This document shows positions 48,854-58,680 of a stretch of 64,000 nt of DNA, piece after piece. The notes beneath the pieces were generated by a model. That model saw nothing but the letters and a program-made list of their open reading frames with translations, was not told where the DNA came from and did not search any database. The DNA is from Coniochaeta sp. PMI_546. Taxonomy: Eukaryota; Ascomycota; Sordariomycetes; Coniochaetales; Coniochaetaceae. The stretch lies in the NCBI GenBank assembly GCA_021432605.1, contig MU271147.1:372001-436000 (forward strand), written 5' to 3'. A program made the position numbers and the translations under genes. How positions within the stretch are numbered: the first letter of the stretch is position 1; each line of letters starts with the position of its first letter.

Positions 48854-49639
48854 TGTCGCTCGCTAATTTTCTGATTCGCTTGATGTTGGTAGCGTAAGAA
48901 TGTAAGATACTCGCACTCGGTCCACTCCTCACCTTCGAGTCCAAGTCTCCTGTCGTGAGCGGTGCGTTATCGTCCAAGGTTGGACAATCGGTCTCGAGTT
49001 GGCCTTCAATCCTATCTTTGCAATCCTCCCAACCGTCCTGTCGCTGGGTAACACGAGCGAGACGCGAAGTGCGGGGTTGATCATTGTGAACTCCCTGCAC
49101 TCATCCCTTTGAAATACACGTGCTGTGGCGCACATGTGATTCGCTAATTCAAACCGTGAGTCCGTGACTCAAAAGGACTGCCAACATACCTACACGTAGG
49201 TACTACCAACAGGCTAGGCTGTCAACGAGTTTCATATTATCAGGGTCCTATCATTCAGCCCCTCCGCGCACTATGGTAGGAAAAAATCCTTTGGCTTGAA
49301 TGATGTAAACCTGCATTGAGCCCTACATTCTAGACCTCCTACTCGCTACTGCACCCAGTCCTCGGTGGCAATTAGCAAGAAGCATAAAACACTTGATACA
49401 TGGCCACATATCAACAGGTGTGGTACAGCTACACTTGCGAACATATGATCCCTGCTCAGGAAAACCGAGGGGGCTGGAAGCACGAGGCTCGGGACGAACC
49501 CCAGCAAATGCCAAGAGTGTGAATACATCACCCCACCAACCTCGAGCGCAACTTCATTCAATGGATCTGGAGGGGAAGGAGAAGAGTGATCAGGAGCTTG
49601 TAAGATATTGAAACCCCTCCCGGCGGTCCCGCTTCTCTA
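48854..49639. other. Divergent intergenic region between paralogues A and B
   Basis: No supported gene; it probably holds both promoters. Confidence 0.4.
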
Positions 49640-50463
49640 ATGACAGTGACGAACAAGCACCATGAAGCGATGGCTGTCAGCGGCAGCTGCGACCCTGTCC
49701 CTGATTCAGCTGTCCCCATCACCCCAAGTCCTGCTCGAGTCGCCGTGAGATGCATTTCTCACAAGATACCCGGACCACCTAAACATCGGGTTACCACGAT
49801 AGGAAACCTGATCTGTCAGCATCAGTGGGGCCGCGTTTGAATCCAGATGTGGACTTCGTCCGGACAACAGGATTTCCACATCTGGATGGTGAAAAGGTTG
49901 ACTTCCTGCTTGATACAGGCGACATCTCACCAGGGGCAAAGGTAGACGAGGCTGACATTCCTGTTCTCGCATACCGCTGGAACGGGAGGGCTATGTAGGT
50001 CAAACCAGCAGAAAAGGGCCCGCCCAGCCACCATGTAGACCGTACTAATGCCATGAACAGGAAGCAACGACAGATTGGGACACATCTTCGAAACTACATC
50101 GCCACGTTCCCGTTCAAGCAGCAGAGGGTATACACGTCAAGGCCCGGCAAGCAAGCCTCAGAGCTGCGGAGTGAGATGAATGATGCAGAATGGGACCGGC
50201 ACATGGAGTATATGGTTTTCCAGAAGATCAGGTATAGGAGGTATGTTTCACGCAGCGAGAGAGAGTGGCTGGCGGACCACGTAGACTCGTTCGATGCCAT
50301 CATGCGGCAGCACATAGCACGGAGGCGTTCGGGCAAGCTGCCGCTGTGGGAGAGCCTGGAGCTGTGGCTGAGGGAGCATTCGGAACGGAGCAGTTCTGAC
50401 TTGATGAATCGTGTTTTGGAGCAGCATCGGCTAGAGGTACAGCTGGAGGAGAGCAGGTCTTAG
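49640..50463 (+). pseudogene. Unknown-family protein, paralogue B of a divergent pair, one frameshift
   Basis: Exons 49640-49994 and 50061-50463. It aligns with paralogue A throughout: VRCISHKIPG, IGNLICQ, GEKVDFLLDTG, YRWNGRAM, then RNYIATFPFK and MNDAEWDRHMEYMVFQKIRYRR. The intron is normal (GTAGGT...GAACAG) and sits exactly where paralogue A has its altered donor. Near 49835 the frame changes by one base, so the first exon reads into a TGA unless a 1-nt error is assumed. The coding character continues on both sides. Confidence 0.5.
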
Positions 50464-51014
50464 TGTCCCAGCATTGTGAACCTCCACACATCATCTGCTC
50501 AAATTATGGTTGATGAGGATGTTGTGCAGTAACCGCGGGCCCAAGAGAGTGTTTGCTGGCCTGAAACAGCGTCTCCTGCGTTGTAGAACATGGATGGGCA
50601 CCAAACTATTCTCGATTTCATTTTGCGGAAGGGGAACATGGGATACAATCGTGACAACTATACAGACCAGCGGCGGCTAGCTTACGGTCAAGCGAGTTCG
50701 CAAACTTACTGCAATCTTGGTTTTACGGAGCTTGGTGTCCCATAAGTCTCGAGCTACAGGAAGACTGTCCTTATTAGCGATGACCACCATATGATTAGGT
50801 ACCTTACGCACCAGGGACCTGTGTCCATTTCGCTTCAGTCCCGAGAGTTTGACCTTCGACATCCCAAACTTTCGAAGGGTGTGATCACGCGTGCATCGAT
50901 GCTACACAACCTGCCTATTGGGCTCAACTTTTCCAATGCTTTCTGTCATTCAGCGCCTTTTTTTCCATTCTATGGATATATCGCCTTACTTATGATATTC
51001 ATCGTTACTGGAGG

Positions 51015-52750
51015 TTGCAACTTACCTACATTTTCAGACCGGCTTCCCCTCCTCCATACAATCTGCAGCCTCTCACTGGTCACCAGGGCAAACTCAGGGC
51101 TCTTGAATTCATCGACTCGATTGTGGATGCCGTTTGTGCTCTTGGCTCAAGGTATAACAGCAGCTTGACATGCTGCATCAGATGTCAGCATCAAGGCAGC
51201 TTCAATGTCTGTTTCGTTCTTGATTTCACCGATGGGACCACCCGACTTGTCAGGCTTCCCATCGAGCCAGCGGTCCATGATGTGTGAAATAAGGTCTGCA
51301 GTGAGGTCTACACTATGCAGTAAGCCCTATTTGCATAGCCAATGCTAGCCTTTTCGAGACTGATAGAACGTACGCAGGTATATACGGGACCACACAGACA
51401 TTCCCGTCGCCCAGGTATACGCATACGGCCGTAGTCGACTTCGACGAGGTTCTTCAGCACGTCAAGTATTCATAGTCTTGGACTATATTGACGGCCAGCC
51501 CTTGACGAGAAAAATGCTTCGCGACAGTCTAGAACCCTGCCGGCGTAAGTTCTTCGGGGAAGTTGTTGATATGTTCGCCCAACTACGGAGGCTCGGATTT
51601 CCTCAAGGAGGCTCTTCAATGCCCAATAAGGCAATTGGAGTTTGGCCCCAGTCACGAAAATCCATCTTTTTCTGGGGGAAAACGTCTGTGGCTCAACCAA
51701 GCGTGGATCTCAAACTCGAGCCAAAAATTGTCAGAGCCTTTTCAATGCGCAAGAATGAACTCCAGGTCGACGGATATACAGCTCCGCGCTTCATTGCTAC
51801 AACTGTAAACGACTTCTTACAGGAACAATATCAATTGCTGCAGTATATGTGGAGAATGCCCTCCCAAGACCTTAGTCGAGAGGAAGCTGAGCGCGAAGAG
51901 TTTGCGCTTCATGCATTGAGCCTCGAAGAAGCGCAAAAGACTTTCGCGTTGAATGCTGGTTCGTCAGGAGACTCTTTCTATCTTTGCCACCCTGATCTCC
52001 GCGTCAACAACATCATCGTGGACGACTAGCTTCACATTCGCAGCGTCATTGACTGGGAGTTCGCAGTAACGGTCCCCCGACACGGATTTCTACCCCCGTC
52101 ATGGATCACTACTGGGTCGATCATTTCTCAAGTCGATCTGGCATCTGAGTTTATGAGCGTTTTGTTCTCGAATAAACAGCAATCGTCCAGCCATTCTCAC
52201 TTGGCGCAAGACTGGGACTTTCCGAACGACTACATGTTGCCGATGGCTTATATATTCCGAGATCCGTCTGACCTCGTTTGGCTCTTCTACGAACGCATCT
52301 ACCCCAGACTCTACACTGACCCTGCCGACCAGGCAGTCTCTAAGTTCTTCCAACTTCCCGGGAACAAGGAGCTGCTAGCAAGCGTAGAAAGGCGACTGCG
52401 TGTCTCTGAGCAGTATACCCAGTACCTCAAGGACAACAACCTACTTGACGATGATGAAGATGAACCAGAATGGCAGCAACTCCGTGAGTGGACTGCGGAT
52501 GCGCGAAAGACGTTGGAGAAGTTACGGCAGTGGAGCGATGAGACGCAGGAAGAATTGAAACGGATGGATGAAAAGCGAGCCATGCAACGCGGACCAGGGC
52601 AGCATTTGCAAGGCGTGTCCACGCTTTTGAGCCTCGGTTCCTTGTATGAGGTACAGGGGTCGAAGCTGGGTTTGATCCCCGGATATCCAATCGCCAAGAG
52701 TGCGTCATCGACTTCACTTCTTTGCCCAATTCCCCCCAATTCCCATTCTG
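51015..52750 (+). pseudogene. Aminoglycoside-phosphotransferase-like (APH family) gene with two stop codons
   Basis: Ordered family blocks are all present: LEFIDSIVDAVCALG, GSFNVCFVLDFTDGTTRLVRLPIEPAVHDV, an intron of GTAAGC...ACGCAG, YIRDHTDIPVAQVYAYG, VLDYIDGQPLT, a catalytic loop CHPDLRVNNIIV, IDWEFAVTVPRHGFLPPSW and an acidic helical tail. A TGA stands where the family has Trp (about 51282), and a TAG follows IIVDD at about 52027, just before the metal-binding IDWEF. Both are single-base changes, so the decay is recent. Family members are small-molecule or unknown-target kinases. The exact 5' end is not clear. Confidence 0.68.
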
Positions 52751-52999
52751 GCAATGGTCATTCTTTCGGCATCCAGACATACCTTGGTCTTATGATAGCG
52801 GTCCCTAGGGGCATTGAGGGTTCAAATTCAGAGGTTCGTGCTCCCCAGGCTCACCGCACAGCTTCTCGAGCGACATCGCTTACAAAAATTTCAGACCATG
52901 CCATATCTAAAGCCATGGCGACCACCACGCCACGGCGCGGGCACGGCGAGCCCATTTGAGGAGCGATGTCAAAAAGCAAAAAAATAGCGCTTCCTTGCC

Positions 53000-53914
53000 G
53001 AAGAGCAGCTGGTTGACTCTCCAACCTGCGCCTGGAAGGATTTCCGTTGCCCCTGTTAAGGCGGTTCGATCCAAACGCGAAGATTGACTTCAAATCATGT
53101 CTCGGCCACCGGAATGGATGGAGTGGCATGGCGAGTTGAGATTGATGAACGCGACTTCGCGATCAAAGTGGTAAGCTTCCTCTTATCCTTGGGAAACCAG
53201 GCTATTCACGTTTTCGGTGACAGTTCTGGAACAACGATGCGCCCGAAGGAACGGCTCTGTGGGCCGTGCAAAGAGAATGCCACAGCGCCGCCCTGCTGCA
53301 GATGATTCAGACTGCACTCAGAATGTCAGATGAGCCCATTCATCTCCACCCAGAGCCTAGGACCTACGACGATGGCATCGGCAACCTCTATGCGTTTTCG
53401 GACAAGGGCCGCCAGACCCGAGAGTCTCGAAATATACCTGGCGCAGCGCAATACACGTCCACGCCGCGACTCAGAGAATGCTACGGCTGGACAGAGATCC
53501 GAGGTCAAGAGCCACATAGTTTGCCACGGCACCTACGTCCTCCCAGCGTCGTCATCGATAAGGTGCCTCGTGAGATCCGGCCGACTGAGAATTACTATGT
53601 GTCGCAACTAATAAGTGGGTATAGCTCGTGCATCGCATGAGCAATTGCTTTTGCGACACTATGCTATCGTCTACGAATTTTTTCCAGAAGAACAACGACC
53701 TTTGGATGTGGTCGTGGTGCAATCCCAGCTGGACTTCTACTGGCGAGAGGGGTTTTGCTTAGCGTCATACCTCAAGCCTGACAACTGGAAGCATCCTGGA
53801 GTGCTGATGGACATGACGGACCTGATATGCCCCTGGCATGCTGGCTGGTTCAAAAGCAACTACGTACGCCGCGCTGCGCAGGAGGTTGTCGGAGGCGACG
53901 ACAGAGGGGAATGA
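53000..53914 (+). pseudogene. FTA2-like gene, copy 3, frameshifted and interrupted by a small insertion
   Basis: The N-terminal part (LRRFDPNAKIDFKSCLG then TGMDGVAWRVEIDERDFAIKV) changes frame at about 53105. The intron position of copies 1 and 2 is kept (FAIKV|FWNNDAP). Then follow AVQRECHSAALLQMI, LRECYGWTE, ENYY, a 61-bp insertion, AIVYEFFPEEQ, WREGFCLASYL and NWKHPGVLMDMTDLI. Removal of the insertion plus one target-site copy gives a seamless alignment with the two intact copies, so it entered an already formed gene. Confidence 0.75.
53599..53659. mobile_element. 61-bp MITE-like element with 9-bp terminal inverted repeats
   Basis: The left end GTGTCGCAA and the right end TTGCGACAC are exact inverted repeats. 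TAT flanks both ends (53596-53598, 53660-53662) as a target-site duplication. It splits the FTA2-like copy 3 between ENYY and AIVYEF. No coding capacity. Confidence 0.65.
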
Positions 53915-54439
53915 GACCGGAAGCTTAGTTTTGTGATTTATGTCTATGGATCGGCTTGCGGCTGTTATATTCGAGAGGTCTGCCCCAAGGTTGTTGTTCT
54001 ACATCTGGAGGAGTGGCCCATTCCCCTCAGAGCCTGTGTTCCTGCTGTACGTAGATCATTGCAATCATGATTGTGTCATTTCTCTGGGAACTGCAAGCCA
54101 GAAGTTGAGTGTGTTACTCGCGAGTAGCGAGAAGCTCCCGAGGGGCTAGGATGGTACTGCCAAGGCACCGATACCACCCTCAAAATAAGGTACATGTTGT
54201 ACTTCCACAGCCATTGGCGGAACACGTCATGCAATGCCAGCGCAGGATGCTCGGGAGGGGAGGAAAATAGAACGAACATAAAGAGCGCAGATGCAGCACT
54301 TGCCATCACGACCAACCTGCAGAATACAATCTGTGTCATTACTCATATTCTTGAGCCATCAATAAAAGCAAGCATCCAGCACACTCCTGGGCACTTCAAC
54401 CTAACATATCATCATCCTTTCCATACTCACATCAACAGA

Positions 54440-54619
54440 ATGTGCAAAGTCAACGTGGCAACAACAATCTACAGCTGCGGCGACACAGTGAAGGACCAGA
54501 CCAACTTTGAGCGATGCAAGGACGCCGGTACAGACAAGTGTCCGGGGGTGACCGAGAATGCGTTGGGATCTTCGAGGAAGGCGGGGAAATGCGGGAGGTT
54601 CGACTGCCGGAACCCGTGA
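54440..54619 (+). CDS. Small Cys-rich protein, 59 residues
   Basis: Starts MCKVNVATTIYSCGD and continues with FERCKDAG, DKCPGV, GKCGRFDCRNP. The order C..C..C..C..C..C and the MC start are typical of a widespread family of tiny zinc-ribbon-like proteins in Pezizomycotina. Intronless. No signal peptide. The open frame extends upstream but the ATG at 54440 matches the family start. Confidence 0.6.
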   Translation: MCKVNVATTIYSCGDTVKDQTNFERCKDAGTDKCPGVTENALGSSRKAGKCGRFDCRNP

Positions 54620-54972
54620 TAGGGTGTGTCCGTGTGTCGGAACTTGGGAGATCGAGACTGGGTACGATTTATGAGGAAAGTAGGGGATGTGGCGCAGTGG
54701 GCGTGGTGTTTCACGTGACAGACTTTCAACGTTGTCACAACAATCTCAGTTAAGGTACTTGCCATTTGTTGTCCTAAACACACCTTCACAACTTCAACTA
54801 CCTTCACCAATTGGGCCCCATCCACGCTACATAGGTATCTATACTGAACCGGAGATGAGTTATATAATTGTGAGTTGTAATTGGTAGGAACGTTTGGTCT
54901 CAGCTCACTCCACTACCACTGGGAATTTCGTTGGCTGTAGCCTTTCCCGATGCGTCATAAGAGACAGCCAGA

Positions 54973-56116
54973 ATGCCCGAAATAAGCGAGGTGCGTACCG
55001 TCAAGGCAAGTCGGCCTTTCACGTCAACGCGAAAGCAAGTATGTTGATGTTGGCCAGGTAAAAAGGTCGAGGAAGAAAACCTCTACGAAGTAGCGGACCG
55101 AAGCTCTTTCAACATCAAGGGACGGGACTACAAGCCGGCCGTGCAGCAGGTCCTCCATCACAGCAAGAATGCAGTCATTGCCCGGTTGAAGCCTGGCGTG
55201 GTCCTCAAACACTCTCGGTACGACTGGTGGAACCATCCAGAGTCCATGTCCTCTGAGCAAGTGAAGGATGCCAGACATGCCTTCAGAGTCGAGCTCGCAA
55301 TCCTCCGCCACCTTGGAGAACACCCGCGCACCATCCAGCAAGTAATGACCGCCACACCATCTCGCCTTGTACTAACGCAACGACAGGTTCCTCAGTATCC
55401 ACGAGCCACAAGGGCTACTCTTTGCAGAAGCCGAGTTCGGGAGTTTGCAAGCATACATCGACGACCACTTCCACAGCATGTCCGCACAGGAGAAGATGGC
55501 ATTCCGCCTCCAAGCCTCGGAGGCAGTTGCATTCATTCATAGCAAAGGCATCATCCACTCCGACCTCAGACCCGACAACTTGCTCGTCTGCTCCGGCCGA
55601 GACGGAACACGATCACTCCGTCTCTGCGACTTCGGCGGCTCCACCTACGGTGATCTGGACGGCGGCCACCTGCCGGACGCGGGCTTCTTTGACCCGCGCA
55701 AACCCTGGGTGGCGACGGCGCAGACAGACATATTCGCTCTCGCATCGGTACTCTATACCATCATGACGGGTCACTGGCCGCATCGCGAGAGGGGAGACGA
55801 GAGGGACCTGGAGCAGTACCGCACCGACGTGGATCAACTGTTTGCGCAGAGTGTTTTCCCCCCTGTGGTGCATCTTGAGGGCGGAGAGATTATCTACGAT
55901 GCTTGGACGGATGGGTATAATAGCGCGAAGGATATTGTTAGGGACCATGAGCGTATGATGGCGATAATATTGCGGGATGGGCCGGAAGAGGACGAGGTAG
56001 ACCAGGATGGCATGGTGGAGGCTCAGGGCCAGCATGGAATGACGATATGGGTGGCTGGTGCGCTTATTGTCGGGTATCTGGTTGCTGTGCGATTCGTACA
56101 ACGGCGTGATACTTGA
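54973..56116 (+). CDS. Protein kinase with a C-terminal membrane anchor
   Basis: Three exons (54973-54990, 55066-55337, 55387-56116) give 339 residues; intron 2 is a GC-AG intron (GCAAGT donor, TACTAAC branch, GACAG acceptor). Lysine strand GVVLKH (K54), HLGEHPRTI|QFLSIHEPQGLL, catalytic loop HSDLRPDN (His154, Asp156, Asn161), CDFGGS (DFG 178-180), and TDIFALASVLYTIMTGHWPH. The last 25 residues contain a single hydrophobic helix (MTIWVAGALIVGYLVAV) with a short basic tail, so the protein is probably tail-anchored. The first exon is short and its start is less certain. Confidence 0.78.
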
Positions 56117-56379
56117 AAGGCCTTATATGACCGTCAGGTCTGACTCAAATTATTGATATCTAGCAAAGGGTCGCAGCGCGTCGCGCCATGATAAATAGCT
56201 CGCTGGGATCCGGCCTCAGTAGAACGACATCATTTGCCCCTCGGTTGTAATTATCAACCCATCACTTTCGGCGTGCTGAGTAGCCCAGTTGTATTCTTCC
56301 CATCCAAAACAGCAGCGCCACTTCGACTCGGCAGCGATCTCTCACACGTCTACACGTCGCCCAAGAAGCACGAACATCC

Positions 56380-58680
56380 AGGTTGAAACAAGGACCTGCG
56401 CTGGACCGACCAGCGGCGCGGCGAGCGCAGGGACGCCACGTATCCCATGGCCTTTCAATACAACTTCCATGGCGCCGAGTCGGACATGCTGCTCATGCGT
56501 CAGGTCGCCATAATGCTGGTCATGGATTGCTTGACGCACAAATCCGACTGGCACGTCAAGGTCTTCGACGACGAGAATCGCTGATAAGTGGCGTCAGGAG
56601 GCCCTGGCCTGGGTCTACCGATGACCTCTACATCGGCATTTTCATTGTTTCTACATGGCCCAACATGAATGAGGACATGTTTATCGAGATGTTTCCTGAC
56701 GAAGCCCAAGGATATCCTGAACAAGGAATCTGTCGCCTCTGTTTGTGCGTCTCCTACCTGCTGTCTTATTCCACGAGTCTTTCGCCGTTGTACAGTGTAT
56801 CCTCGAGCTACGCGAGAAGGCCAAGTACTTTGAGCGTACAGGAGCCATTCCCACCCTGGACGCGTCCCACAGCATGGCCAAGTCGGACTCGGTTGTGTCT
56901 ACTGATCTGCACTCGGCCCTGCAAGATGCCCTTGTCCCGGCTCCAGGCGGATCAGGCGTCGAATCGCGACTGGCACCCCAACACCCGAAGAGATCGTGCA
57001 ATCTGATTTGCCCGCTCATGTATGGCCGCTCGCTCTTCCAATCCGGAGCAGGTGGTTGGCGTGGAGGACGCCATCGACAAGTGGGCGGGCAAAGTTGAGG
57101 TCATTCCTCGGCGGCCCGAGTCGGGCGAGGAGCCGACACAGAGGAGCAATCACCGGTCAAGGTAGGGGGTGTTTCACGAACTACGAAGCGTCGATAGGTG
57201 GGTCGGGCATTCACAAGTCATACTGGTCTACCATTTACCAGCGGCTCCCGGCCAACCTCGTCTTCACCGAGGACGGCGGTGTGAAGTGTTTAGCAGCTAC
57301 ATCAACAATTTGCATCCGACCAAGTACTTCTCCATCTATAAAGGCATTGAGAAGCTCATCGAGACAGCTCTGCCCCTGTGGGACCAGTGTCTTGCACAGT
57401 ACCAAGGCTACCGCAACATTGTCTGCGCTGGGCGACGACACGATCCCCGTATCGTCCAGGACAATGCAGGGTATGTTTTCCTCTGCGACCTTGGGATGAT
57501 GTCGCGATACTGATCTGGCAATACACGTCCAGTGACGAGAACGAGGACAACTGGGACCCAAACTCGCCAGGGGTCGCAGAGGAGGGATGCTTGCCAGAGA
57601 GACGGCAGCAACAGTGGAACCTCCAAGACAAGTTGAGGAATCTGCCGTCAAAGGCGACGAGGACTTGGGGGAGACAGAACTCAAAGGCCAGGACGGACTC
57701 GACGATTACTGAAACGAGCCTCCGAATATAGTTCGCTGGAAGAACACGCGCCAGCCCATCTTTCTTTCAGCCCCCACCTTTCTCCAAGAGCCGAGTCAAC
57801 CACGCCGTCAACCCCGGGGTTACCCTCCGCTCGCAGTTCAAGGAGACCGGCCTCCAGATCATCGTCAACATGGCGTCCATCGAGCTTCCTTCTGAGAAGC
57901 CCGAGTTCCCGCCCGGCGGCTGGCACGTTGAGGGTCACATGAACGAGCATATGGTCGGCACGGCCCTGTTCTGCCTGGACTCGGAGAGCATTACCGACAG
58001 TCATCTCGACTTCCGCGTCCTCACCGGCTCGTACCAGGATGACTGAGGCGTTCGGCCAGGGTAGCTTCCACTAGAGCTTCTACGGCGCCCGGCTTGGCGG
58101 CGGTTCAGTGGAGCGCGTGCTTACAAGACTACGGCAGCGTCGTGGCGCGCGAGGGCCGCCTGCTTGCGTTCCACAACGTTCTTTCAACATCGGGTTCACG
58201 GGTTCTTCAACGCTCGCGGACCCGACAAAGCGGGAACATCGGCCTTGCATCGCGCTGTGGCTTGTGGATCCGTTCACGCGCATCATCAGCACGGCCAATG
58301 TGCCGCCGTAGAAGGCCGTGTGGTGGGAGGCCGGCGTGTTTGGCGGCGAGAAGGGCGACTGTGGCGAGCTGGCGACGTCGAAGCCGCCCCTCCCCTCCTT
58401 CCCCTGAAATAGCCCAGCTGCTGCTCGAAAGGGGCATTTGCAAGGGGCGGTTTGACAAGGCGATGGCGACGGGGGAACCTGGGGCATCCTAAACTTCCAC
58501 AGGAGGTGCTCGGCATGGTGCATAAAGGGCTGGGTGAGGCGCTGCCGATGAGTGGTGAGGAGACCGAGGAGCATCGTCGCAAGATGAATGTCGTCTCGCT
58601 CGGCATTTCAGGACGAGGCTAGAGGGGCTTGGGCTTCGGTGGAATACAGCTTCTGCAAGCACCAGTGGCGTTCACACCCC
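56380..58680 (+). pseudogene. Heavily decayed DUF4246 gene
   Basis: Pieces of the family occur in order over 2.3 kb but in changing frames: YNFHGAESDMLLMRQVAIML, SWPN-like STWPNMNEDMF, AKYFERTGAIPTLDAS, SKSYWSTIYQRLPANL, FSSYINNLHPTKY, LPLWDQCLAQYQGYRNIV, DENEDNWDPNSP, PEFPPGGWHVEGHMNEH, TALFCLDSESITDSHLDFR, and a last piece reading ASVEYSFCKH. One intron (about 57473-57531) still has its splice sites. I count at least six frame breaks or stops. DUF4246 is a fungal family with a dioxygenase-like core (HxE, here GGWHVEG). Confidence 0.75.

Noticed and set aside
50677-50862. 61-residue minus-strand basic frame
   Set aside because: Starts with ATG and looks mildly coding-like, but has no motif and no neighbour that supports it.
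36987-52750. Repeat-induced point mutation (RIP) as the cause of the stop codons in the accessory region
   Set aside because: The stops do not all fit CpA to TpA changes, and the damaged genes are not AT-rich, so ordinary point mutation explains them as well.
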